From contig NC_081154.1 of NCBI RefSeq assembly GCF_958295425.1, forward strand, positions 3,879,139 through 3,943,138: DNA of 64,000 nucleotides. The letters are read 5' to 3'. Position 1 is the stretch's first letter. Each line of letters begins with the position of its first letter. Below the pieces are notes generated by a model, which was not told where the DNA came from, searched no databases, and saw only the letters and a list, made by a program, of their open reading frames with translations. The stretch is from Solea solea. Lineage: Eukaryota; Chordata; Actinopteri; Pleuronectiformes; Soleidae. Position numbers and translations under genes: made by a program. Shown here in pieces: positions 32,549 through 43,345 of this stretch.

Positions 32549-33426
32549 TTTTATAAAGTCCGGAGAAAGTGGGTTCAATTTTCAACTCTGACCAAAATGA
32601 GAAACCCAAGAAATTCAGAGTAAGAACATCGAGACAAGAGGCTCAGTCCATCAGAAGATGACTTGTATCTCTGTGAATTACAAGTTCTAATCTGACACTT
32701 TTAAAACTTTAGACCAGAAACAGAACTTCAACACACACGGAAACTGGTGGCCCTTTAATGTTTGTATTTGAGTTACCCCTGCACTACAGTGTTGGCTTTG
32801 TTTCAGAATCTCGTACAACCACATGTCAAAAACCCAAACTATTCCCATTTTAACAGATTTTCTTTGCTCATTAGACGACTCATGTCTTTGCTGACAGTCA
32901 AAAATGATTTTCCAGCTAGCACTTCTGAGGCTTTTTCAAGCCTCTTCAATGCTAGCTTATTCCTCCCGTTATCGCAGGCGTCCATGATGAAGTTGAAATC
33001 CTCGTTGAAGTTGAAATGACGCAATCGAACAGACGCAACGCAACGCAGAGTTTTAGAGTTTTTGGAAGTTGTTTGGTTTGGGTTTGAAGGGTTTTAGTTT
33101 GGTTTAGAGTTTTTGGAAGTTGTTTGGTTTGGATTTGAAGGGTTTTAGTTTGGTTTAGTTGTTTTTGAAAGACCCAGACAGACACACACATATGAGTAGA
33201 CACATACCTCCACTGGGATTTGAACCCATGATGCCTTGAGTAGTGATGAGACGTCCTTGTCCACTGGACTACCTTCAGCGCTGGTGATGCTCCCGACAGG
33301 GACAGAGGATCACATTAAATAAGTTTGTCCTCGTAATTCACAATTACATTTTTGAAAAAACTCTGACCAAGATGAGAAACCAAGAAATCCAGAGTGAGAG
33401 TATCAAGACAAGTATCTCAGTCCTAC
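32549..33426. repeat. left arm of long inverted repeat
   Basis: Matches 34158-34962 in inverse orientation with few mismatches. The outer boundary is gttttataaagtcc. The arm carries an outward-facing (minus) tRNA-like module: B-box 33216-33226 and A-box 33261-33271. It is longer than the right arm because a ttggtttag/tttgaaggg stretch is duplicated in it. Reading frames in it are not conserved proteins. Confidence 0.93.
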
Positions 33427-34157
33427 CAAAAATGGCAGATGTGTAATTGTGGAATTGAAACTAGAACCTTGAAGGCTATACAACATCATGGTTGTGAATA
33501 TAGCTACCATACCACCAGTTCCTGTTGGATGTAGGACTTTTTCTTCTCCTTTCAATCTTCACTGTGGATGTTGAACTTTAAATTGTCTTGTTCTTTATAA
33601 GAATTGAACCAACGACCTCAGAACTTCTCAGCAGTGTTCGTACCCACTGAGCTACCGGCTACTACAGTTCTTCAAGTTTTCTTATAATGTTTGACTGTTT
33701 ACATTCAATCTTGAACTAGAAGAACTAAATTTCATAGTAGGATTAGAACTCCCAATCTCAGACATACAAGTCTGACTCTTACAGGAGAAACTATTTTCAT
33801 TTAACTATATAAACAGTCTTTCTTGGTGTTTTTAAGTTCTGTTTGTGGCCTGAAGTTTGAAAAGTGTATGGAATTGAACCTGCAACCTTGAGGTTACACA
33901 ACATAGGGTTGTGAACAAAGCCACTGCGCCACAGTGGTATTCGAGCTACCTGCTCCTATAACACTTCAGGTTTTCTTAGAGCTTTTGACTGTTTACAATA
34001 AATCTTGAACTAAAAAAACTTCACTGCATCAAAGGATTTGAACTCACAACCTCACGCATACAAGCCTTATTGTTACAGGAGAAGCTATTTGTGCTGAGCT
34101 GTAGAAGAACTCTTTCTTAGTAGTTTTAAGTTCTGTTTTTGGTCTACAAGTCATCTT
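33427..34157 (-). repeat. core of inverted repeat: array of tRNA-like modules
   Basis: Five minus-strand modules have B-box-like motifs (GGTTCAATTCC type) starting near 33451, 33600, 33740, 33870 and 34034. The clearest are 33600-33654 (A-box TAGCTCAGTGG, minus) and 33870-33931 (A-box TGGCGCAGTGG, minus; 5-bp anticodon-like stem CACAA/TTGTG). The 33740 and 34034 modules are homologous to each other, as are 33451 and 33870. Linkers share an agttctgtttntgg motif. None folds as a full tRNA by eye. Confidence 0.7.
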
Positions 34158-34962
34158 CTGGTGGACTGAGATACTTGTCTTGATGCTCTCACTCTGGATT
34201 TCTTGGTTTCTCATCTTGGTCAGAGTTTTTTCAAAAATGTAATTGTGAATTACGAGGACAAACTTATTTAATGTGATCCTCTGTCCCTGTCGGGAGCATC
34301 ACCAGCGCTGAAGGTAGTCCAGTGGACAAGGACGTCTCATCACTACTCAAGGCATCATGGGTTCAAATCCCAGTGGAGGTATGTGTCTACTCATATGTGT
34401 GTGTCTGTCTGGGTCTTTCAAAAACAACTAAACCAAACTAAAACCCTTCAAATCCAAACCAAACAACTTCCAAAAACTCAAAACCAAACTAAAACTCTGC
34501 GTTGCGTTGCGTTGCGTCCGTTCGATTGCGTCATTTCAACTTCAACGAGGATTTCAACTTCATCATGGACGCCTGCGATAACAGGAGGAATAAGCTAGCA
34601 TTGAAGAGGCTTGAAAAAGCCTCATAAGTGCTAGCTGGAAAAACACTTTTGACTGTCAGCAAAGACATGAGTCGTCTAATGAGCAAAGAAAATCTGTTAA
34701 AATGGGAATAGTTTGGGTTTTTGACATGTGGTTGTACGAGATTCTGAAACAAAGTCAACACTGTAGTGCAGGGGTAACTCAAATACCCCAAATACAAACA
34801 TTAAAGGGCCACCAGTTTCCGTGTGTGTTAAAGTTCTGGTCTAAAGTTTTAAAAGTGTCATGGACTGAGCCTCTTGTCTCGATGTTCTTACTCTGAATTT
34901 CTGGGTTTCTCAGTTTGGTCAGAGTTGAAAATTGAACCCACTTTCTCAGGACTTTATAAAAC
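34158..34962. repeat. right arm of long inverted repeat
   Basis: Inverse copy of 32549-33426. Its tRNA-like module is on plus: A-box TAGTCCAGTGG 34315-34325 and B-box GGTTCAAATCC 34360-34370. The D-arm-like GTCC/GGAC stem is intact but the anticodon stem is not. Confidence 0.93.
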
Positions 34963-35224
34963 AACTTTTTTTTAACAACGGAGCTACATGCTCAGACATG
35001 TTTGCACCCATTTCATACAATAATAGAGGAACTTGTCCACACACAAATAAGCAGATTATTTGGTCTAGTGGCGCCCTCTAATGGACAAGAGTAAGACAGG
35101 ACAGTGATCACCAAAACAAATCCAGGAGCTTTTTTTTTTACTGTGGTCCAGAGAGAAGACAAGACAGTGAATTTAAAAAATAACAAACACGTTTACACAC
35201 AGGTCTGTGAATACAGTAGTAAGT

Positions 35225-35230
35225 TTTATT
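35225..35230 (-). promoter_or_regulatory. poly(A) signal, candidate csdc2 3' end
   Basis: TTTATT on plus is AATAAA on minus. It lies about 1.65 kb past the csdc2 stop, giving a plausible 3' UTR over 35225-36875. Confidence 0.4.
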
Positions 35231-36875
35231 TAAACTTAGTTTTCATGTCTCACGACGCTCACAGAGATTTGACAATCGGGCGTGTTTCTGTCGTCCTGCG
35301 GTGAGAAATTAAAAATGCATAAGAGACCTGACGACAACTCTTTGACATTTACTGCATGACGAAAGAGTTAAGAGTTAGAAATGAACAGAACAGAACAGAA
35401 CAGAACAGAACAGAACATGCCCAGCTCCAAAAACAACAAAGCTGCTTGTTATTTTCAAAATAAAATTAGACGAGGATTATGTAGAAATTAGGGATTGGTG
35501 TTAGGATTTTGACAGTTGCAAGATGTGACAGGTTTTTTTTTTTTGTATAATTACAGCGAGGAATGCAAACAGGTTTACATTTGCACAAAAATCTCTTATA
35601 AACCCTGCTTTGAATCATCGAGCACCTGACGCCATCACAGCTACAAATGAAAATAAATAAGTCAATAAATAAATAATCTTTTGCTGTCGTTTTAATCTTC
35701 TTAACGTCATCGTTACTGAACCTTCAGCCTTCACCCACCTCTTCTTTCCTGATTTCACTTTTACGTTATTCATTTAATCCGTGGCAAATACTGCAGATAT
35801 TTGATCTTCCTCCTTAAACAACCCTTACAAGTTTTAATTCAAGTAAATATATAGATGAACATTTTCTTCCGACCACTACAACTGTCTGGATCACATGACC
35901 GTCACAGCTGGAGGCAGCTACAATAAGACTGGATTTCACCGATAGAGAGAAAATACAGTGCTACAATATAAAGAAGGAGAGGGATTCTTTATCACAGCTC
36001 TTAAACTGATAAACAACAGTGTGTCAGACTTACACTAATGGAGGCAGTGAGATGAAGGCAATTATAAAAGTGTTCCCTTTATTCCTTGTTCCAGAGGTGA
36101 AAACTATCAAACACCTAACTTTTTGGGGGCTTTTGGCAGTGGTGGCACGCAATAAAACGGTAAAACAAATCGTAGACAGTATATAAAATAAGAATATACC
36201 GAACAGCCACTAGGGGGACTCCACTGTTTGCAAGAACTTGAAGAAATGAGCCTGCTTCTCACGTTATTTACAGCGTCGGTAAACGTTTTTCCTGAGGAGT
36301 TCATCGTCTCAATCAGGTCTTTTCTTTAAAAGCGCACAATGTCAGTTTTGTCAATTACAGGGAAAAAAAAGACAATAAATCACTGCACATGCGAGTGGAC
36401 ACCAGTGTGATTGACAGCAGAATGGCAAACCTCAGGGTTTGAAAACAGTAGTTTTTCACGACTGGTTACCACTTCATAAATAAATGAAAAGTGGGAGTAA
36501 AATTCAAAACTCTCCTGCACTGGTCGCCTATAAAAGTACGCACAAGGAGAGTCAATATGGCTGAATTGTTTTCAAATTTGCTCTGAGTGTATTTTGGCCT
36601 CAAATCTACCTCCCCTCTCATTTTTAGCTCATCAACGACTTCTCTAACTTCTCTCACACCCAATATTCCCTCCGTCAAAGCTGCAACTTACCAACCCCCA
36701 ACTGTTTTAACCCAAATAACAAAACTAGAAACATTCAAACGTGTACATTCACAGCTTAGTCCTAACCTTTCACCTTCATACTCAAACCTCCGCCAACTCA
36801 GGCTGATACAAATCTCCAGTCCTCAGACCAAGTCCTTTTCCAGACAGGTTTCCCACGGGCGCAGCAGCTCTGAAG
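35231..36875 (-). other. csdc2: probable csdc2 3' UTR
   Basis: AT-rich, non-coding. Includes an AGAAC pentanucleotide run (about 35381-35416) and a short repeat at 36200-36270 (ccactagggggactccactg) related to one near 4.0 kb. UTR status is inferred from position. Confidence 0.45.
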
Positions 36876-37038
36876 CTACGAGCTGATGATCTGACCGGAC
36901 CAGGTCTCGTGTTTGGTGCCCGCTTTCAGGTGAGTGATCACCACATCCACGGCCTGGACCTTCTGGTTCTTGGGGGGGACGGGGCACACCTTGTACGTGA
37001 CCTCGTCGCCCTCCATAGGCACGTACTCTCCATCGATG
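36876..37038 (-). CDS. csdc2: csdc2 exon 3 (end of cold shock domain and stop)
   Basis: Encodes [20 protein letters not shown], then [11 protein letters not shown] and [10 protein letters not shown] with TAG at 36876-36878. Acceptor gcttcgacag. Confidence 0.96.
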
Positions 37039-38151
37039 CTGTCGAAGCAGGAGCAGAGAAACGGAAAGACTCAGCCAAGACTCAGTTTCTTTCACAATCG
37101 TTTCAAAGTCCTGATGCTGATGTGCCAAGAGATTAAGTATTTTCTTTATTTGTGAAGCCCAAATCAAATGATAATCTGAGATTTGGCTTGAATAATAACT
37201 ATGAATTTATTCTTGAAAAGCTTACGACTTATTTCTCATAATATTACGACTTTAGTCTCGTAATATCACAACTTTATTCTCATAATATTACGACTTTATT
37301 CTCATAATATCACAACTTTATTTCTCATAATATTACGACTTTAGTCTCCTAATATCACGATTTTATTCTCATCCTATTATGACTTTATTCTCGAAAGATT
37401 ATGACCTTATTCTCATAATATCACGACTTTAATCTCATAATATTACAACTTTATTCTCAAAAGATTACGACTTAATTTTCATAATATAGCAACTTTATTC
37501 TCATAATATTATGACTTTATTCTCGAAAGATTACAACTTAATTCTCATAATTTTACAACTTTATTCTCATAATATTACAACTTTATTTCATAATATTACG
37601 ACTTAATTCTCGAAAGATTTAAAAAAAAAAGAAAAAAAAAGCCCTCGACCGCAGCTCAACAAAAACTAAAAAAGAGTGTGAAATGACGTGATTAGGTGAC
37701 ATCACTCACTCGGAGATGTGGACAAAGACGTCCTCTCCTCCATGAGAAGGACGGATGAATCCATGACCCTGAGACCTGGAGAAGTTTTTACACACCCCTT
37801 TGAACACTGGACTTGATTTTGCTCGTACTGTCCTGCAGAGAATGACAGAAGGAGACACGCAGAGAGAGAGAGAGAGACAGCGAGAGGGCAACAGTGCGTC
37901 ATAAATCACCACAGTCATTTCCACATAAGTCATAAAAAAGGAGGTGTTTATGCTGCCACTCACGCCGAGTAAGTGCGGGTGCGTTTGGTGGGCAGTGGGC
38001 TCGGTGGCTCTCCGGGCTGCGGCGGCTTCCTCTCCCTCTCCCAGACCCGGCTGCCCTCCCTCAGGAAGGGGAAGGAGAGCTGCAGTGGTGTCCGTGGGGA
38101 CGGCAGTGGCAGCGGAGGGTCCGGCGGCGAGGAGGCGTCCGGGTCTGACAT
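36876..38151 (-). CDS. csdc2: csdc2, cold shock domain protein C2 (PIPPin)
   Basis: Three coding exons (37964-38151, 37710-37832, 36876-37038) join in phase to 157 aa (human 153). CSDC2 is an RNA-binding protein of brain and other tissues, reported to bind histone H1 and H3.3 mRNA 3' ends. A Pro/Ser-rich N-terminus with [14 protein letters not shown] and [13 protein letters not shown] is followed by the cold shock domain (about 71-140): [18 protein letters not shown] (RNP1, about 83-89), DVFVHIS (RNP2, about 97-103), [17 protein letters not shown], and the end [19 protein letters not shown]. The REGSRVWER and GPVF/SPVF stretches favour CSDC2 over its relative CARHSP1, whose C-terminus (ETWSGHVISS) is also similar. 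The two introns are short; the second holds a minisatellite. Confidence 0.95.
37200..37615. repeat. AT-rich minisatellite in csdc2 intron 2
   Basis: About 18-20 imperfect units of 20-24 bp of the type ATATTACGACTTTATTCTCATA, alternating taatatcac and gaaagattac variants. Confidence 0.93.
37710..37832 (-). CDS. csdc2: csdc2 exon 2 (cold shock domain, RNP1 and RNP2)
   Basis: Encodes [39 protein letters not shown]. Acceptor ctctgcag, donor gtgagt, phase 1-nt in and 2-nt out. Confidence 0.96.
37964..38151 (-). CDS. csdc2: csdc2 exon 1 (start)
   Basis: ATG at 38149-38151, 62 codons plus two bases, gtgagt donor. Pro-rich, then the conserved KRTRTYS. GC-rich compared with its surroundings. Confidence 0.94.
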
Positions 38152-40043
38152 CTCAACTGGTGCTTACACGTGCAGCGTTTTCTTCTTCTGTTTTTTGTTG
38201 GGGGTGTTCCTCCAGTGGCTCACAAGAAAGAAGAGGACGGAGGGTTACACCTCCTGCATGGTAAGTGTGTATGTGAGGGAGAAGAGAAAGAGGAGGAGGA
38301 AGAGGAGGAGAACAATGATGCACTGAGCAAGAGAGATGAAGGAAAATGGCAGACAGAGAATGTTATTGATAAACACGTGCGCCACAGAAATAGAAACAAT
38401 AAGACAAAGAGAATAAAATAAAGTGACGTTTCTTTTCCATTTTTTTGGTCATTTTCGTTTCAGTTTATCTTAAAGTTGCTGTTGTCAACTCAAACTAAAC
38501 AAACGAGATGAAAAAAGGTTGACAACAGTGACAAAAACAAGAATAACGAAATATGACGGAGCCATGACTCAGATCACACTCAGGCTGCAACTAACGATTA
38601 TTCTCAACATCGATTAATCTGATGATTATTTTCTCGATTAATCGAGAACTTGTTTTGTCTACAAACCAAAATTATTTAGTTTTAATGATTTCTTTGTGAC
38701 ACGGGGCAAAGAAACGAGAAAAATATTCACATTGAAGAAGCTGAGAAGTAAATCGAAGAGTATCAAAATAGTTGTCGTTGCAGCCTGAGGTCACACTGCT
38801 TTGCAAAGATCAGGCGATGATGATGTAAATAACCACTGCAGTCCCTGAAGGCCTGGCCTCGTCACACTTCATTGTGTTATCATGAGAGACATCATACACT
38901 TTACTGTGAGCACAGAGGACAACAAGAGGTCAAATATCCACAGTGAAACCTGCTTGAACTCAATCACAGACGTGGGTGGATGTGTTTTGGTTATCGGGGA
39001 GTTAACAGCAGCAGAGACGACCTCTCACTCAGTGTTAATGCTGAGGTCTGCAGGCCGGACGTCTGACGCAGGCTGGTGAGGTGAGTGAATCCCACAGGCT
39101 CCTTTCACTAACTCTGACAGTCTAAATATAGCTGTGTGTGTGTGTGTGTGTGTGTGTGTGAGTGTGAGAGAGAGGTGGAGTCAGACTTCAGAACTGGACC
39201 ACAGGATCGATGACCGGAGGAGGCTTTAAAATGCCACATGCATCGCGTATAATAAATATTTCATATCTCGTGATAAAGCATTAGTGCAGACTGGAGCTTT
39301 TCGTTAAGTGCGTGAGCTGCAGAATTTTCACATCACTTAGAGAAACCGTGGATCCAACGTCTCAGTGCTGCAACAACACATGTGAAAAGTGATGCTACTG
39401 ATGAATAACAGTCAATTAGATGCTTTGATAACGCTTGGTTGGGCCTGAATTTCTTTGCAAAGAGGGGACTTTATGTCATATTATTCTATACAGAAATAAA
39501 GTACAGGCATTTGCCACAATAAAGTAGTACATGCCACACATAGTAGTTGGACATTTCTGTTGTATTTCAACTCAATTTTATTTGTATAGCGCCAATTCCT
39601 AACATACATCATCTCAAAAATACTATATTGCCGGGACATTGTTCTTGGGCAAAAGTGCAGCACAAAATACAAGGCATAAGGACATAGAGTATCAAATCAT
39701 TAAGTGCAATGTGCTGGATCAGAAGCTGGGGTAGAGTGGCTGTGCTGAAGCCACTTTACATGGAAAGGTCAAGGCAACAGTAGAGAGGACAAAAGCTCCA
39801 TTTTCTTTGACAGAACCAAAGAATGTCTATTGATACCTCTGCCATTTCTTATCCAAAAAACGTCACAGCAGTGAGCAGTGCACACACTCACCTCGCCAAG
39901 TGACCTAACAGACAGTTGTCCTCTCTGCCACTTAACCCACAAGCTACCAGGAGACTTTGAGCACGGGACTGAGCGACAAGATATCAGAAACCTGATCTCT
40001 GGGTGGAAATTTGAACCGGAAACTCTCACGCTCAAAAAAAACC
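38152..40043. other. region upstream of csdc2
   Basis: Holds a purine-rich block at 38275-38345 (ggaggaggaagagg), the MITE at 38583-38785, a GT microsatellite at 39132-39161 and the start of a repeated motif caattttatttgtatagcgc at about 39572. No further exon seen; a non-coding 5' exon of csdc2 could be here. Confidence 0.5.
38583..38785. mobile_element. hAT-like MITE, ATCGATTAATC family
   Basis: Ends GGCTGCAAC / GTTGCAGCC; the interior has repeated cgattaatc and a ttgtctacaaaccaaaatta stretch shared with the 29.4 and 61.4 kb copies. Confidence 0.7.
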
Positions 40044-40125
40044 TGGCAGCGGTGGGATTTGAACCCACGCCTCCGAAGAGACTGGAGCCTTAATCCAGCG
40101 CCTTAGACCGCTCGGCCACGCTACC
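40044..40125 (-). tRNA. tRNA-Leu (anticodon AAG)
   Basis: 82 nt on minus: acceptor stem GGTAGCG/CGCTGCC with discriminator A, A-box TGGCCGAGCGG, anticodon stem CTGGA/TCCAG with loop TTAAGGC (anticodon AAG), a long variable arm as expected for Leu, and T-loop B-box GGTTCAAATCC. A run of eight T (minus) follows within 4 bases as a pol III terminator. All stems pair, so it should be functional. Confidence 0.97.
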
Positions 40126-42893
40126 TGTACACACCATTCATTTACTGACATCAAAATTCTGTAGCATAGTAAACACAGTATAGTAAACAAACCACAGTAT
40201 AAACATAGTACATACCATGGTGTAATATAGTACACACTATAGTAAACTATATATCCTGGTAAACTGCAGTACATACGTTGTTGCACATACTACGTTAAAC
40301 CACAGTCACAGTGTCTTCACAACAGCGTTGTGTTGGACACCATGACTGTCTCATGGTGCGTGACAAGACATAAATGTGTAACCTACATAATTCAGCAGCT
40401 CGACAGGTACACGGACTGCAGCTGGTCTTTCATTAGCACACAGAGAGAGTGAGTGAGTGAGAGAGTGAGGCTAAATGAAAGGTTTATATATGAGTCCGCA
40501 GTGCTTCTGTGTCAGATGAGCAGGTGGGACATTTAATCAGTAGGGTGTCAAGCTGCTATTTAAAGACGACGAAGAGCAGGACGAAGAAGTGTGAGAGTGG
40601 ACGAAGGGCAGGGGACAACGAGGGAATGGCTGCTCACTGTTTTCCTGACCAAAATGAACACTATAGTTGCTCTGTTTATATTTACTCCACCTTCAAATCA
40701 ATGCTACTCATATTACAAAATGCTATAATGTGTCAAAACCACGTCACAAAAGATATGTGTGTGTATTAGTTCACATTCTTTCCAACTATTGTAAATAAGA
40801 CCATTGTAAATAAACCAGTCACTGGAAAGATGCAGTCTCCCCCTTGTGGCAGCACTGGGACTGTATGTCTAACCCCAACTCACTTTATTACTAATACGTG
40901 TAATAACATCATATATTGTCTCGAGCTGTGTATTGTAGGAATCTAACGATAGAATAAATATCGCGATACAGGCGTGACAATAAAATATATCATGATGCCT
41001 GTAAAACATGCATGAAAAAAGTACTATTTTCTTTGTCCAGGGAAAGGAGTGGCGCCAACTAGTGGTCGGAGGCTTAAACACACAGTATGGAGAGAGCGTC
41101 AGTGGCAGTGACGTGTAGTTACAAAATAAACACGACAAAAGACAAACTACTTCCTCCTTCATTGAACTTCTACTGGGGTTTTGCCCAAAAGGTTATAACA
41201 GAGACAGTAAAGTGGATTAAAGTCATCACAAAGTGACGGGACGATACCACTGTTTTGTGATACTGACATCACAAACTGGAGTATCTACCGGATGCAGTCA
41301 TTTTAGACCATTTATGAATTATAAACATTTGTGCTGAGTCATTTTTAAAGACAAAATTCTCTTTAACTGTGTTTAACAAACATTGTTCTCCCAAAAAGAA
41401 GAAATAAACAAACATGATTCAGCGAAAATGCTTTTGCGCATAAAAATACTGATTTCTATGTTTTTAAACGGTGGAATATGTTTGACTAATGTCAGTACAC
41501 TAGTCAACATAAAAAAATATAACTTTAGCGTCATCTTTTCTCAGATTTAAAATCAAAGTCAAGAATGTCTGAAAATCGACACAGTGCTTCACAGAATGTA
41601 TGCCAGTACCACGCCTTGAAATACTACAATATTTAGTGTATTGTACACATATAATGTTTCCCCAGAGCTGAAGTGAAGTGGACTGAAGCAAAGAGCAAAA
41701 GCAGAGACAGACAAAAGGCCTAAAGCACCTCCCAGAGAAACAGGCCCTCTGTTATTTAGACTCGTTCTTCATCAGCATGGAAGGCACGTAAACTCCTCAC
41801 ATACACACACACACACACAGAGCCCGTGTGTGTTAAACTTTTAATCAGCCTTTCAAAGAGACAAACAGTCTGTGTGAGGCTTAATTTGTCTGAATGTGAG
41901 GCTGGCACTGCTGCCTAAATAATTCATCACAAAATAAAAGCCCTTCAGGGTTTGTTTCCAGAACATTCTCTCACTGTGACACAGGGCGGAAGGAAGGAAG
42001 GAAGGAAGGAGGAGAAATGATGCTCAACTGAGGAAAAAAACTTCAATAATTCACAAAAAATGACATTAAATGTAACATTTAAATGCATAAAAAACACGAA
42101 GGGTGAATCACAGAGAACCACCCGGTGTTTTCATCAACACAACACTGACATAAGAGGATTAAAAGACTACAAAGGCATTTAGCGGCAGCATTAGCATCTC
42201 AAACACATATCGATTAGCCGATTACTTACACACACGCGCACGCACACAGTGCAGGCGCCGATCAGATTCCAATCAGCCTCGTGTTCTCAGGCCGTCCGTG
42301 TCATTAAATCCCGGGGAAGCTGCGGGGACACGCTGGGCATGAGTCAGTGGATACTAAGAGTGTGTGGATGGAGAGCGAACGGAAAAGGGAGGCAGCAGCA
42401 GAGATAATGGGGCGCAGGGAGGAGGAGAGAGGAGAGGAGGAGGAGAGGAGAGGAGGAGGGGTGTGTGTGCTAAAAACACCAGCCAGCTTCTCCACACCAC
42501 ACTCAGCCCTTTGTTCTGCTCATGAGCGTTTCTTCACGTTTTAACAGGAAGTTGAATTGGGCTGCGTGGATTCGAGGTTCAGCCTTCACACACACACACA
42601 CACACACACACATCATAAAGCATGTCTCTCCCCCCCCATTTTTCCTTTCACCGCAACCGGTTGAGGCAGATGACCCCACATCTTTGAGTCAGGTTCTGTC
42701 AAAAGGGAGTTTTGTTTTCTCTCCAATAAAATTAAATAAATAAATGAGTCTTTAATCAGTGCCACAAGGGAATTAACCTTAACACTGCATCCTCTATCAC
42801 CTTCCCAGAATTAGAAGTGGCGGTTTGCTACTGATCAGCATCTAAGGTGCATTCAGGGTTGGGTATCTTGCTCAGGACTATTCTAAAACTGTC
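40126..42893. other. intergenic DNA between the two tRNA genes
   Basis: About 40150-40312 is a degenerate tandem of cagtatagtaaac type. 40920-41000 carries the cgatatc repeat. 41993-42012 is GGAA repeat. 42360-42470 is strongly GA/GGA-rich, and 42583-42612 is CA repeat. No coding exon recognised. Confidence 0.5.
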
Positions 42894-42965
42894 TAGCAGA
42901 GGATGGTTTCGATCCATCGACCTCTGGGTTATGGGCCCAGCACGCTTCCGCTGCGCCACTCTGCT
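42894..42965 (-). tRNA. initiator tRNA-Met (CAT)
   Basis: 72 nt on minus: starts AGCAGAGTGGCGCAGCGG, anticodon stem GGG/CCC around CATAA, and T-arm GGATCGAAACC, the features that separate eukaryotic initiator from elongator tRNA-Met (A1:T72 pair, three G:C pairs, A54). A TTTT (minus) follows nearby. The sequence agrees with the vertebrate consensus. Confidence 0.98.
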
Positions 42966-43228
42966 TCTGTAGACCTGCCTAGAGGGACAGAAAATCAGCC
43001 ACAGAAAGATACACGCATTCATCTGGCTTTACTAGGGTAATGTTGTCATTGCCTTCATCTGGCTTGATACTTCTTTATGCAGGATGACACAAGATCATAG
43101 AGAGAGTTATGTGGAGCAGAGAGGCTCGATCTGTGGCGTGTGAACTTATTTATCAATGGTTTGAATGTAACAGACAATTGTTCATATTTAAAAGTCATTA
43201 GTGAGACACACTCCACAGGTTGAACCTT

Positions 43229-43345
43229 GTGGAGGACCTGCAGAAGGATCTGTAGAGTCTTGCAGAAGGACCTGCAGAAAATCCTGTAGAAGGTCCTGTA
43301 GGACTGGCAGAAGGTCCTGTAGAAGGTCCTGCAGAAGGACCTCAT
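43229..43345. repeat. minisatellite of GCAGAAGGTCCTGTA type
   Basis: About eight imperfect 12-18 bp units. The Arg/Ser-rich and Leu/Gln-rich frames it opens on both strands are artefacts. Confidence 0.85.

Noticed and set aside
33207..33275. Possible functional tRNA gene in the inverted-repeat arm
   Set aside because: A- and B-boxes are good and the D-stem pairs, but the acceptor and anticodon stems do not, so it is listed as tRNA-like only.
34383..34598. Similar 71- and 83-residue frames at 34.4 and 33.0 kb
   Set aside because: They are the two arms of the inverted repeat; they differ by indels within a simple tttggtttag repeat and show no family match.
37944..38326. Plus-strand frames of 106 and 117 residues opposite csdc2 exon 1
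   Set aside because: Antisense shadows of the GC-rich csdc2 first exon; no homology or splice logic.
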